Below are positions 27,439 to 35,633 of a DNA stretch of 64,000 nucleotides, piece by piece. A program made the translations under genes and the position numbers. The notes below the pieces were generated by a model that saw nothing but the letters and a program-made list of their open reading frames with translations, searched no databases and was not told the origin of the DNA. Origin of the DNA: Pseudomonas sp. K2I15 (lineage in GTDB: Bacteria > Pseudomonadota > Gammaproteobacteria > Pseudomonadales > Pseudomonadaceae); the NCBI RefSeq assembly GCF_002204795.1, contig NZ_NIXO01000016.1:1-64000 (forward strand), in the 5' to 3' direction. Position 1 is the first letter of the stretch; the number at the start of each line of letters is the position of its first letter.

Positions 27439-27486
27439 GGCAGACTCCCGCCCCATCCACGAAGGGGAAGGGGCGTTTAAAAAATT

Positions 27487-28068
27487 TTATGCACGGCGCC
27501 GGGAGTGATGTTCCAGGCGATTTTGCAGGCGATAGAGGTAAGCGAAGCCCTGTTCCCAGCGTTGATGGCCGGACTTCACATTGATGTGCCCGGCCCCCGC
27601 GAGAATCCCCGCTTCGGCGCCCCAGTGACGCGCCAGTTCCAGGGCACGCGTGGTGCTGACGGCGCTGTCGTTGTCGGAGCTGACAACCTGGCTTGGGAAC
27701 GGCAACAGGTCGCTGGGGATTGGCGCGAAATTACGCAGGGCGGGGGCGCAGGCGGGGCGTTCGACATCTGCCGGGGCCACCAGCAAAGCGCCGCGTACCT
27801 GACGCAAAAACTGCACCGGTGCGGTGGCAGCCCAATGGGCAACGGTGATGCAGCCCAGGCTATGGGCAATCAGAATCACCGGGGTGCTGTCGGCGGCAAT
27901 GGCTTCGGCCAGTGCTGCCACCCAGTCTTCGCGGCGCGGGGTGAGCCAGTCGGCCTGCTCCACGCGCGCACTGTTGGGCAGGCTGTTCTGCCAATGACTT
28001 TGCCAATGATCTTCTGGCGATCCTTGCCAGCCCGGCACGATCAGATAACGAATCGACTCGCTGTGCAT
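27487..28068 (-). CDS. RBBP9/YdeN-family alpha/beta hydrolase
   Basis: A 193-residue serine hydrolase. The N-terminus YLIVPGWQGSPEDHWQSHWQ is the family's opening block. The nucleophile elbow is IAHSLGCITVAHWA (Ser near residue 72), the acid is in VVSSDNDSAVS, and the catalytic His is in GAGHINVKSG near the end. The physiological substrate of this family is mostly unknown. It lies upstream of the sigma-54 activator gene with a 48-base gap on the same strand, so they may be co-transcribed. Confidence 0.88.
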   Translation of the reverse strand: MHSESIRYLIVPGWQGSPEDHWQSHWQNSLPNSARVEQADWLTPRREDWVAALAEAIAADSTPVILIAHSLGCITVAHWAATAPVQFLRQVRGALLVAPADVERPACAPALRNFAPIPSDLLPFPSQVVSSDNDSAVSTTRALELARHWGAEAGILAGAGHINVKSGHQRWEQGFAYLYRLQNRLEHHSRRRA

Positions 28069-28176
28069 GGGTGTGCCCTCCTGCAGCGTTTAACGTTGTG
28101 GGTCAGTATAGGCACGAGGTATATATTCGTTAAGGAATAAGAAGCTATTTATTAATAACCAAAAACAAGCACCGTT

Positions 28177-28307
28177 CGTTCCCACGCTCTGCGTGGGAAT
28201 GCCGCCTTGGACGCTCCGCGTCCTGTGCTGTCGGTTTAAGGCTCGAACTCGATGCAATGGTGACGCGGAGCGTCACGGGAGGCATTCCCACGCAGAGTGC
28301 GGGAACG
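28177..28307. repeat. Long nested inverted repeat (CGTTCCCACGC type)
   Basis: CGTTCCCACGCTCTGCGTGG at the left is matched, with a few changes, by the reverse complement at 28283-28307. Inside, GGACGCTCCGCGTCC (28209-28223) and GACGCGGAGCGTCAC (28262-28276) pair with each other and also with themselves. The whole element could fold into one branched stem. It is unrelated to the REP core seen elsewhere here. Repeats with these words are widespread in P. fluorescens genomes. Confidence 0.8.
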
Positions 28308-28314
28308 ATCAGGC

Positions 28315-28354
28315 AAAAAAAAGGCCGCACCCTGCCAAGGAGACGGCCAAAAAA
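28315..28354 (-). terminator. Terminator of the tonB-exbB-exbD operon
   Basis: GGCCG (28323-28327) pairs with CGGCC (28344-28348). On the minus strand the stem is followed by a run of eight T. It lies about 20 bases past the exbD stop. Confidence 0.75.
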
Positions 28355-28372
28355 TTGTCGAGGCATTTGAAA

Positions 28373-28774
28373 CTAACGTGCGGTGATCACCGACAGCTTG
28401 GTAATCCCCGCGCGCTCGATAGACGCCATGGCTCGCGCCACTTCGCCGTAGTTCACTCCATCGTCAGCCTGCAGTTGCACCCGCACATCCGGGTCCTTGG
28501 CCTTGGCCGACTGCAAGTTGAATTCCAGCAAATCCGGCTGGATTTCATCCTTGTTGATAAACAGTTTGCCGGCAGCATCAATGCTCACCACCAGCGGGTC
28601 TTTCTGCTCCACCGGGGCCACGGCCTCGGTCTTGGGCAGGTTGATCGGAATCGCGTTAGTCAACAGCGGCGCGGTGACGATAAACACCACCAGCAGCACC
28701 AGCATCACGTCCACCAGCGGCGTGACGTTGATCTCGCTCAGTACCTCATCACTGTCTTGCGTGGAGAAGGCCAT
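28373..28774 (-). CDS. exbD: TonB-system inner-membrane protein ExbD
   Basis: A 133-residue component of the proton channel that energises TonB. One transmembrane helix near the N-terminus carries the essential aspartate in INVTPLVDVMLVLLVVF, and a periplasmic domain follows (PINLPKTEAVAPVEQKDP, then LVVSIDAAGKLFINKDEIQ). The length and layout are normal. It begins one base after exbB ends and is the last gene of the operon. In PAO1 the same order is tonB2-exbB1-exbD1. Confidence 0.93.
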   Translation of the reverse strand: MAFSTQDSDEVLSEINVTPLVDVMLVLLVVFIVTAPLLTNAIPINLPKTEAVAPVEQKDPLVVSIDAAGKLFINKDEIQPDLLEFNLQSAKAKDPDVRVQLQADDGVNYGEVARAMASIERAGITKLSVITAR

Positions 28775-28775
28775 C

Positions 28776-29498
28776 TCAGGACGCCTCCTTCACTTTTTGC
28801 GCGCCGCCCTGGGCACCGGCCTTGTTCAGCGTCGGATGCAGCAGCACGCGGAAGGAGTTCTTCTGCGCCAGGCTGTAGAAGTCGTGGGCGAAGTCATCGA
28901 GGTCGGCGGCGGTGAGCTTCAGGCGACGCAGGAAGTAGTTGTAGACCAGCACCGCCGGCACCGCGACGGCGATACCCACACCGGTGGCGACCAGTGCGGC
29001 ACCGATCGGGCCGGCCACGGTTTCGAGGCTGGCGGAACCGGCGGCGCTGATGCCTTTCAGGGCTTCCATGATGCCCCACACCGTGCCGAACAAGCCGATA
29101 AACGGCGAGGTGCTGCCGATACTGGCGACCACGGCCAGGCCGGTTTCCAGGGAGCGACGCTCACGCACAATTTGCTGGCGCAGGGCACGTTCGAGGCGGT
29201 CCTGGTGGTTGATCGCCTGGCTCAAGTCAGCAGCGTGTGGCGCCTCACCGACCTGGATCGCGGCATAGCCGGCCTGGGCCACACGGGCAGCAGCGCCTGG
29301 CCTGGTTTCAGCGAGTTCTGCGGCCGAATCAAGACTCGATGCCGCCCAGAATTGCTTGTGGAATTTGCGATCCTGGGACTTGAGGCGGCCGAACTGTACG
29401 CCCTTAAGCAAGGCCAGGCCCCAGGTGGCGACCGAAAAGACCACCAGCAGCCAGATCACCGCGCTTTCGATGGATTCAGTAGGAGATGCTAATGCCAT
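28776..29498 (-). CDS. exbB: TonB-system inner-membrane protein ExbB
   Basis: A 240-residue MotA/TolQ/ExbB family protein forming the pentameric channel. Three membrane segments are visible: near residues 14-35 (AVIWLLVVFSVATWGLALLK), 130-155 (STSPFIGLFGTVWGIMEALK) and 165-195 (GPIGAALVATGVGIAVAVPA). The start at ATG 29498 has GAGGG upstream; an earlier in-frame start adds 17 residues without a ribosome site. It lies 54 bases after tonB. Confidence 0.93.
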   Translation of the reverse strand: MALASPTESIESAVIWLLVVFSVATWGLALLKGVQFGRLKSQDRKFHKQFWAASSLDSAAELAETRPGAAARVAQAGYAAIQVGEAPHAADLSQAINHQDRLERALRQQIVRERRSLETGLAVVASIGSTSPFIGLFGTVWGIMEALKGISAAGSASLETVAGPIGAALVATGVGIAVAVPAVLVYNYFLRRLKLTAADLDDFAHDFYSLAQKNSFRVLLHPTLNKAGAQGGAQKVKEAS

Positions 29499-29552
29499 GA
29501 TGTTTTCCCTCTGTGCAGGTCGCGATGTGTCCAACACACCGCCTCCCAATAA

Positions 29553-30365
29553 TTAATGAATCTTGAAATCGATCGGTACGCTGACCCAGCCGTCCTGGGC
29601 CACATCGCCTTGCTTGGCCGGTACAAAACTCCAGCGCTTCACGGCAGCCAGTGCGGCTTCGTCGAGTTGCTGGCGACCACTGCTTTTCTGAATCTGGATC
29701 TCACCCGGCTTGCCGGTGGCCAATACATGCACCCGCAACAACACCGTGCCTTCCCAACCCCGGCGCTGGGCCAGTGACGGGTATTCGGGCGCCGGGTTCT
29801 TCAGGTACGCGGCGTTGGCCGAGGCCGGAGTTACCGGCGCGGGCGGTGCCGGTTTTGCAGGCGCTGGAGCCGGTGGCGCAGGCACTGGCGGCGCGGGCGG
29901 CTGCTCGACTACCGGCTTCGGTGCGGGCTTGGGCTCAGGCTTTGGTACTGGCTTGGGTTTCGGAATTTTTTTCGGCGCCGGCTTGGCGGCCAACTCATCG
30001 ACCACCGGTGGCGGGGGCTCGACTACAGGGGGCGGCGGCGGTGGCGGTACGGGTGGCGGTGGCTCCACAACCGGCGGTGCCGGCTGGGAAAATTCGATCG
30101 TCATCGGCGGAATTTCCGGCGGCACAATCGGCAGCACCGGGGTTGGCTTCTGGCTGACCCAATAGATCACCGCACCATGCAAGGCCAGCGCGAGAATCCC
30201 CAACAGGATCGCTTCACGCCGACTCAACACACCCTTGGGGGTTTTCTGCGTACGCAACTGCCCCAACGGCGCGCGATGCGGCCGGCCAAGGTCGACCAAC
30301 TCACCACCCGGTGCCTGGCGCCACTGCGCCTCTTGTGCACTGGCGGCGGTCTGGACATTGCCCAT
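29553..30365 (-). CDS. tonB: Energy transducer TonB
   Basis: A 270-residue TonB with a cytoplasmic N-terminal extension of about 45 residues before the membrane anchor (EAILLGILALALHGAVIYW). A proline-rich periplasmic spacer follows (runs of PPPPVPPPPPPPVVEPP and PKPVPKPEPKP). The C-terminal domain has NPAPEYPSLAQRRGWEGTVL and ends AQDGWVSVPIDFKIH. The cytoplasmic extension is typical of some Pseudomonas TonB proteins. It is the first gene of tonB-exbB-exbD and probably drives one set of outer-membrane receptors. Confidence 0.93.
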   Translation of the reverse strand: MGNVQTAASAQEAQWRQAPGGELVDLGRPHRAPLGQLRTQKTPKGVLSRREAILLGILALALHGAVIYWVSQKPTPVLPIVPPEIPPMTIEFSQPAPPVVEPPPPVPPPPPPPVVEPPPPVVDELAAKPAPKKIPKPKPVPKPEPKPAPKPVVEQPPAPPVPAPPAPAPAKPAPPAPVTPASANAAYLKNPAPEYPSLAQRRGWEGTVLLRVHVLATGKPGEIQIQKSSGRQQLDEAALAAVKRWSFVPAKQGDVAQDGWVSVPIDFKIH

Positions 30366-30666
30366 TGATTAACTCCCCTGCGGTCTTAAGCAAAAAACCG
30401 ACGGGCCTGCCTTGGCGGCCGTCGAGGGCTGAATCATCGGGGTCAGACGCTTATCTCTTAAAGTAATCTTTAAAGTTATACATAGATCCAAATTGAATAA
30501 CCAAAGCATCCGGATTCGCCGAAGCCACGGCCTGCGCGGCCTGGCGCCGAGGGGCGAAATCTCAATGCTTTTAAGGCATACAAAATATTCACTGAAGGCA
30601 TCGATTTGCCGCCCATTGGCAGACTGCACATACTCCGTGACCCGACGCGTAAGCAGGACGCTCTTC
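30366..30666. other. Divergent promoter region of tonB and the MFS gene
   Basis: This 301-base stretch lies between two divergent genes. It has an AT-rich part (about 30450-30510, with TTAAAGTAATCTTTAAAG, a near-palindrome) that could hold promoters and an operator. I could not identify a convincing Fur box. No coding frame here is supported. Confidence 0.4.
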
Positions 30667-31875
30667 ATGATTGACCCTCAACACGCTTCACATCGCGCCA
30701 TTCCACTCGCCGGCTGGGGCTTGCTGGTAGTGCTGGGCCTGAACCTGCGGCCCATCCTCAGTTCCATCAGCCCGTTGCTGGGGGAGATTCGCCTGGCCAC
30801 CGGCCTGAGTTTCCAGAGCAGCGCCCTGCTCACCAGCCTGCCGGTGATCTGCATGGGCCTGGTGGCATTGGTAGGTGTGCGCCTGGAAGCAAAGCTGGGC
30901 GAACGTCGCGGGATTGCCCTGGGTTTGATGATGATTCTGCTGGCGTGCCTCGCGCGCTGGCTGTTTGGCCAGGCGCCGGCGCTGCTGGCCACGGCATTGT
31001 TCGGCGGCGCAGGGGTGGCGCTGATCCAGGCATTGGTGCCAGCGATGATCAAGCGCCAGTTTCACCAGCGGGTACCGTTGGCGATGGGGGTTTACTCGGC
31101 GTCGCTGATGGGCGGCGGTGGCTTGGCGGCGCTGCTCAGTCCGCTCGTGGCAGGGCATTTTCAGCACTGGCAGGCCGGGCTCGGGATCTGGCTGCTACCA
31201 GCCTTGGGGGCGTTGCTGCTGTGGGCCTGGCTGCCATTGGGCGCAGCGAAAAACCCGCAGGTGACGGCGCCGTTCCAGGGCCTGCGCAATCGCCGCGCAT
31301 GGTTGTTGGCGCTGTATTTCGGCCTGGTGAATTGCGGCTACATGAGCATGGTCGCGTGGTTACCGGCCTACTATCAGCAGCTGGGTTGGGACGTGCTGCC
31401 CAGTGGTTCGCTGTTGGCGTTCATGACGATCTTCCAGGTGATCGCCGCGCTGTTGATGCCCGCGCTGGCGCAACGTGGCATTGATCGTCGCCCGCTGCTG
31501 AGCATCAGCCTGCTGGCCCAGACCGTGGGTTATATCGGCCTGATGACGGCGCCGCTGCAATTCCCGCACCTGTGGGTGGCGCTGATCGGTTTCGGCCTGG
31601 GAGCGTGTTTTGCCCTGAGCCTGCTGCTGACCCTGGATCACCGCCGCGACCCTCGGGAAGCCGGCCAACTGGCCGCGTTCGTCCAGGGCGTAGGCTTTTT
31701 GATCAACGCCATCTCGCCATGGCTGACCGGTTGGCTGCGAGAGCTGACCGGCAGTTTCGTCAGCGCCTGGATGGTGCTGACGCTGACGGTGGTGGCGATG
31801 CTGATACTCACGCGGGTATTCAGCCCGGCGACTTATCGCACCCGCTCTATAGATATGCAATTTGAGTCTAGATAA
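30667..31875 (+). CDS. MFS transporter, CynX/NimT-like
   Basis: A 402-residue major facilitator with about twelve hydrophobic segments. The first block GWGLLVVLGLNLRPILSSIS and then SPLLGEIRLATGLSFQSSA are characteristic of the CynX/NimT family (cyanate or 2-nitroimidazole transporters). It starts at ATG 30667 behind AGCAGGACG; a longer frame to 30493 adds residues with no membrane character. The LysR regulator downstream on the same strand may control it. The substrate is unknown. Confidence 0.88.
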   Translation: MIDPQHASHRAIPLAGWGLLVVLGLNLRPILSSISPLLGEIRLATGLSFQSSALLTSLPVICMGLVALVGVRLEAKLGERRGIALGLMMILLACLARWLFGQAPALLATALFGGAGVALIQALVPAMIKRQFHQRVPLAMGVYSASLMGGGGLAALLSPLVAGHFQHWQAGLGIWLLPALGALLLWAWLPLGAAKNPQVTAPFQGLRNRRAWLLALYFGLVNCGYMSMVAWLPAYYQQLGWDVLPSGSLLAFMTIFQVIAALLMPALAQRGIDRRPLLSISLLAQTVGYIGLMTAPLQFPHLWVALIGFGLGACFALSLLLTLDHRRDPREAGQLAAFVQGVGFLINAISPWLTGWLRELTGSFVSAWMVLTLTVVAMLILTRVFSPATYRTRSIDMQFESR

Positions 31876-31949
31876 AACAATAAAGCTTCGTTGACGGAAT
31901 AAGCAACGCTATTAAAATCCCGGTTCCCTCCAGGACGCCGGGAAGCCCC

Positions 31950-32882
31950 ATGGACCTTCGCCAACTGCGCTACTTCATTGCTCTGAACGAGTACCGCAGT
32001 TTCGTGCGTGCCGCCGACGCCATGGGCATTACCCAGCCGGCGTTCAGCCGTAGCATCCAGAGCCTGGAACAAGAGTTCGGCTGCGTACTGGTGGACCGCG
32101 CGCACAAGGACCTGCGCCCTACCCCCGAAGGTCAGGTGGTGTTGCAACACGCGTTGTCATTGGTACAGGGGGCGGCGCGGCTGAGCCATGAAGTCACCCG
32201 CATGACCAAGCTCGACGCCGGCGAATTGCGCTTTGGCTGCGATGCAGTGGCGGCGGTGAACCTGGTACCCGAAGCGATCGCACAGTTTGTCGGCGCTCAT
32301 CCCAGGGTGCGCAGCGGTTTGCAGGTAGATAATTGGGAAAAGCTCGGCCGCAGTTTGAGCCGCGAGGAGATCGAATTTTTCATCGCCGATGTGCGCCACT
32401 TCGAGGCCGATCCGAATTTCCAGACCCAGGCCCTGACACCCCGGCGCAACGTGTTTTTTTGCCGCGCCGGGCATCCGCTACTGGCCAAGGACAGCCTCTC
32501 CACCAACGACTTGTTTGACTACCCGCTGGCGACGCCGCTGATAGCGCCAGGGGTGCGCAAGCTGCTGGCCAACCTGAGCGGGCGTATCGACTTTTCTCCC
32601 GCTATTGAGCTGGAGCAGTTTGCGGCGCTGGCGGCCATCGTGCGTCAGTCCAGTGCAATTGGGCTGGGAGCAGAGGAAGCGTTCGCCGAAGGTTTTGCCC
32701 GTGGCGAACTGACGGTTCTGCACTGGCGCAATGTGCCCCACAGCCTCGACAGCTTGAACAACCGCTGCGGGATCATCAGCCGCACCGGGTTTCGCTTGTC
32801 GCCGGCGGCCAAGGCGATGATCGAAACCCTGGTAGCGGTTGATGGCCCCTCTGTAGGAGCGAGCTTGCTCGCGAAAAACTAA
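31950..32882 (+). CDS. LysR-family transcriptional regulator with a REP-encoded tail
   Basis: A 310-residue LysR regulator. The N-terminal winged helix-turn-helix reads LRQLRYFIALNEYRSFVRAA then ITQPAFSRSIQSLEQEFGC. The effector domain runs from about residue 90 (LRFGCDAVAAVNLVPEAIAQ). The last nine residues, VGASLLAKN, are encoded by the left half of a REP pair, so the original stop was lost or the element inserted at the end. The gene overlaps the convergent desaturase gene by four bases inside that element. The target may be the MFS gene just upstream, but that is only a guess from position. Confidence 0.9.
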   Translation: MDLRQLRYFIALNEYRSFVRAADAMGITQPAFSRSIQSLEQEFGCVLVDRAHKDLRPTPEGQVVLQHALSLVQGAARLSHEVTRMTKLDAGELRFGCDAVAAVNLVPEAIAQFVGAHPRVRSGLQVDNWEKLGRSLSREEIEFFIADVRHFEADPNFQTQALTPRRNVFFCRAGHPLLAKDSLSTNDLFDYPLATPLIAPGVRKLLANLSGRIDFSPAIELEQFAALAAIVRQSSAIGLGAEEAFAEGFARGELTVLHWRNVPHSLDSLNNRCGIISRTGFRLSPAAKAMIETLVAVDGPSVGASLLAKN

Positions 32883-32951
32883 AGCGCGCCGCGTTCCTCC
32901 AACCTGCCCGCGTTATCGTTGACGCCCTTCGCGAGCAAGCTTGCTCCTACA
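32852..32951. repeat. REP pair read as coding sequence from both sides
   Basis: TGTAGGAGCGAGCTTGCTCG at the left and the inverted AGCAAGCTTGCTCCTACA at the right. The left half encodes the end of the LysR protein on the plus strand. The whole element encodes the last 23 residues of the desaturase on the minus strand. The two stops overlap near 32880. Confidence 0.9.
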
Positions 32952-33979
32952 GGTTTATATCGGTTCGCCCGGGAAAACGTACCAAAGTCATTGAAGCGCA
33001 CGCCCATTTCGGCCATCACCTTGTGCGCTGCCTTCACCGTCATCTGCCGAATATAAAACGGTTCCTTGACCACGAAATGATGAATCCCGTGGGTGCTGCC
33101 GAAGTTGAAGCAAAACGCCTGCAACGGCCACAACCACCAAGGGTTGAGCACCTGGGTTTGCTGGATCACATTGCCCGGTTCAATGTCGCCGTAGTAGTGC
33201 ATGTTGGAGCTGACAAAGTGCAGGCAGAAGGTGCGCAGCACGTTGGGGGCGATGATCACCACGGCGGCGATGTCGATGACGTGCATCACCGCCAGCGTGT
33301 TGGCAGACCAGTCGATCGGCGCGCCCAGCAGGCTGGCGATGCCATTGGCCGCATGGAAGCAGAGGAACACGTACCACGCGCCCCAATGCAGCAGCGCCAG
33401 CGGTGCGTAGACCAACGCCGTGCGCCTGAGAATGCTCAATTTGTGCTTCCAGGACGGCGCCCGCAGCACCCGGATCAGCGCCGACATGATGTTGTCGCCG
33501 ATCATCAGCAACCGTGCGAGGCCCCACGGTTCACCGTTGGTGATTGCACGCTCTTCGATGTCGGTTTCGCTGCCGGACACCTTGTGGTGATTGAGGTGAA
33601 TATGGCGCCGCACCCAAGGGTTGATGGTGCTTGGCCGCGCCAGCCACACCAGGCCCATCATCAGGTTGTGGGGCAGGCGCTGCTTGCGAAAGTACATGCT
33701 GTGGATCAGGTCGTGTTCCAGCTCGTGGGTCAGTGATGCCAGGAACGCGTTGAGCAGCAGGCACACCCACCACGCCATGTGCCCGGTGATATAGAGCGCC
33801 GCCGAGCCCACCATGCCCACCAGGGCAAAGGCCAGGATGCCCGCGCCCAACGCGTCCTGATGCAGTAGCCAGGGGTGGCGCCGGCGCAATAACAGCCCCT
33901 CGGCCAGCACCACTTCACGAATATGCGCTGAACGCTGTTGCGCGTTCATCTGCCGGGGGCTTGCAGAAGTACCGTCCAT
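32879..33979 (-). CDS. Membrane fatty acid desaturase
   Basis: A 366-residue integral-membrane di-iron enzyme. Its three histidine clusters are HELEHDLIH (near residue 90), HIHLNHH (near 126) and HGIHHF (near 305). Hydrophobic pairs lie around residues 45-90 and 190-260. The spacing fits fatty acid desaturases or related hydroxylases that act on acyl chains at the inner membrane. The start at ATG 33979 (MDGTSASPRQ) has GAGGATGG upstream. The last 23 residues come from a REP pair and are probably dispensable. An AraC regulator diverges 101 bases away and may control it. The chain position of the desaturation is unknown. Confidence 0.85.
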   Translation of the reverse strand: MDGTSASPRQMNAQQRSAHIREVVLAEGLLLRRRHPWLLHQDALGAGILAFALVGMVGSAALYITGHMAWWVCLLLNAFLASLTHELEHDLIHSMYFRKQRLPHNLMMGLVWLARPSTINPWVRRHIHLNHHKVSGSETDIEERAITNGEPWGLARLLMIGDNIMSALIRVLRAPSWKHKLSILRRTALVYAPLALLHWGAWYVFLCFHAANGIASLLGAPIDWSANTLAVMHVIDIAAVVIIAPNVLRTFCLHFVSSNMHYYGDIEPGNVIQQTQVLNPWWLWPLQAFCFNFGSTHGIHHFVVKEPFYIRQMTVKAAHKVMAEMGVRFNDFGTFSRANRYKPVGASLLAKGVNDNAGRLEERGAL

Positions 33980-34080
33980 GCTTCCATCCTCTGTCTTATT
34001 GATGCGTACATCCTGCCCTATGCGATCTGGCGGGACGCTAGCCCCACACGCCAACCTGTTGACCGCAAGCGCCAATCAAC

Positions 34081-35085
34081 ATGACCGAACCAACCTCCCT
34101 CGCCAGCTGGACCCGCGCCCTGCGCAAGCAGCTCGACGCCCTGGACCTCGACAGCGCCGCGCTGTGCGCCCAGGCCGGGCTCGACCCGCAGCAGATGGAC
34201 GACCCCAACGCGCGCTACCCGCTGTCGGCCACCACGCGCCTGTGGGAACTGGCGGTGCAGGCCAGCGGCGATCCGGCGATTGGCTTGCGGGTGTCGCGGT
34301 TTGTCAGCCCCACCACCTTTCATGCCCTGGGTTACGCGCTGGTGGCCAGCGGCAGCCTGCGGGAAGTGTTCGAGCGGATCGTGCGGTATCACCAGGTGGT
34401 CAGCGACGCCCTGAGCCTGGAGCTTAGCCGGGAGGGCGAACGTTACCGCTTTCGCCTGCAACAACCCGCCGGCACGCCCGCGCCGGCGTTTGAAGCGATT
34501 GATGCGTTCGCGGCGATTTACGTGCGCACTTGCCGTAATCGGCTGGGCCGGGAATATGCGCCGCTGGCGGTGTATCTGAGGCGGCCCGAACCGGCTGATC
34601 CCAAGCCGTGGCATACGGTGTTTCGTGCGCCGGTGTTTTTCGCCGCCGAGGAAGACCGTTTGGAATTCGCCGCCCAGGACTTTGACAGCCATCTGGACGA
34701 TGCCAACCCGGAGTTGGCCGAACACAATGAAACCGTACTCAAGCGCACCTTGGCACAACTGCGACCGCTGACCTGGGAGCGCAAGGTGCGTTCGGCCATT
34801 GAAGCGCAGTTACCCGACGGGGAGCCGAGCGCCGAGCGGATCGCCCAGGCGTTGCATTTGAGTTTGCGCAGCTTGCAGCGGCACCTGGCGGACGAGGGCT
34901 GCCGGTTTGATGCACTGCTGAATGAATGCAGGGAGAACCTCGCGCTGCTGCATCTGCGCGATCCTGAGTGTTCGCTGGCGGAGATCAGTCATTTGTTGGG
35001 GTTTGCCGATACCAGCAGTTTTAACCGGGCGTTCAAGCGCTGGACCGGGATCACGCCGGGGCAGTTTCGGGATGGGTTGAGGTAG
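34081..35085 (+). CDS. AraC-family transcriptional regulator
   Basis: A 334-residue regulator of the OruR/ArgR-like AraC type. The N-terminal half is the arabinose-binding-like domain (YPLSATTRLWELAVQASGDP, IGLRVSRFVSPTTFHALGYA). The C-terminal 100 residues form the double helix-turn-helix: AQALHLSLRSLQRHLADEGC and then LAEISHLLGFADTSSFNRAF, KRWTGITPGQFR. It is divergent from the desaturase gene, the usual arrangement for a local regulator. Effector unknown. Confidence 0.9.
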   Translation: MTEPTSLASWTRALRKQLDALDLDSAALCAQAGLDPQQMDDPNARYPLSATTRLWELAVQASGDPAIGLRVSRFVSPTTFHALGYALVASGSLREVFERIVRYHQVVSDALSLELSREGERYRFRLQQPAGTPAPAFEAIDAFAAIYVRTCRNRLGREYAPLAVYLRRPEPADPKPWHTVFRAPVFFAAEEDRLEFAAQDFDSHLDDANPELAEHNETVLKRTLAQLRPLTWERKVRSAIEAQLPDGEPSAERIAQALHLSLRSLQRHLADEGCRFDALLNECRENLALLHLRDPECSLAEISHLLGFADTSSFNRAFKRWTGITPGQFRDGLR

Positions 35086-35112
35086 TTGGGGGTGTGGTGG
35101 CTGTGAGGACCT

Positions 35113-35196
35113 CTTCGCGAGCAAGCCCGCTCCCACATTTGACCGAGTACATCCTTTGGAATGCGGTCGAATGTGGGAGCGGGCTTGCTCGCGAAA
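35113..35196. repeat. REP pair between convergent genes
   Basis: CTTCGCGAGCAAGCCCGCTC and its inverted copy, with about 35 bases between, at the junction of the AraC gene and the receiver gene. Confidence 0.9.
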
Positions 35197-35229
35197 GCGA
35201 AGGTTCAAACACTACAAATACCGGATCAA

Positions 35230-35595
35230 TCAGCGCCCCCGATCCCGCCGCAACACCTTCTTCACCCGCGCCACCAACGCCCGGGCTTCAAATGGCTTGA
35301 GCAAATAATCATCCTCGTGCAATTCCAACCCACGCAGCCGATCCTCAATCCCGTCGGGCGTGGTCAAAAACAGCATCGGCGTTTCGCCTTTCAACCGAAT
35401 CGCCTGCTGCAACTTCCAGGCATTGAGCCCCGGCAGCATCACGTCCAGGATCACCAGATCGTATTCGTTGCTTTCCACAAAGCGCAGGGCCGCCATGCCA
35501 TTGGCCGCCACCTCCACCGTGTAGCTGGCCTCCTCAAGACTGCGGCCCATCGCCTCGGCCGCCTCTGACTCGTGTTCCACTAGCAGGACGCGCAT
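35230..35595 (-). CDS. Single-domain response regulator
   Basis: A 121-residue protein that is only a receiver domain. The acidic start is LLVEHESEAAEA, the phosphorylation Asp is in YDLVILDVMLPGLNAWK (near residue 51), the Thr is in MLFLTTPDGIED, and the Lys is in DDYLLKPFEARAL. No output domain follows before the stop. The frame is open far upstream but that part overlaps the Crp/Fnr gene in another frame and is not coding. It lies 38 bases after the Crp/Fnr gene on the same strand; the two may form one unit. No sensor kinase lies nearby. Confidence 0.87.
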   Translation of the reverse strand: MRVLLVEHESEAAEAMGRSLEEASYTVEVAANGMAALRFVESNEYDLVILDVMLPGLNAWKLQQAIRLKGETPMLFLTTPDGIEDRLRGLELHEDDYLLKPFEARALVARVKKVLRRDRGR

Positions 35596-35633
35596 AACAC
35601 ACCTCGAATAATCGTGAACGCAGGCTACCACCC

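Noticed and set aside
29710-30165. Gly/Thr-rich plus-strand frame opposite tonB
   Set aside because: It is the complement of the TonB proline-rich spacer; the glycine runs come from CCN codons on the other strand.
30493-30666. Longer N-terminus for the MFS transporter
   Set aside because: The extra 58 residues are basic with no membrane segment, and the ATG at 30667 has a ribosome site and the family's normal start.
30366-30666. Fur box in front of tonB
   Set aside because: The AT-rich near-palindrome TTAAAGTAATCTTTAAAG does not resemble the GATAATGATAATCATTATC consensus closely enough.
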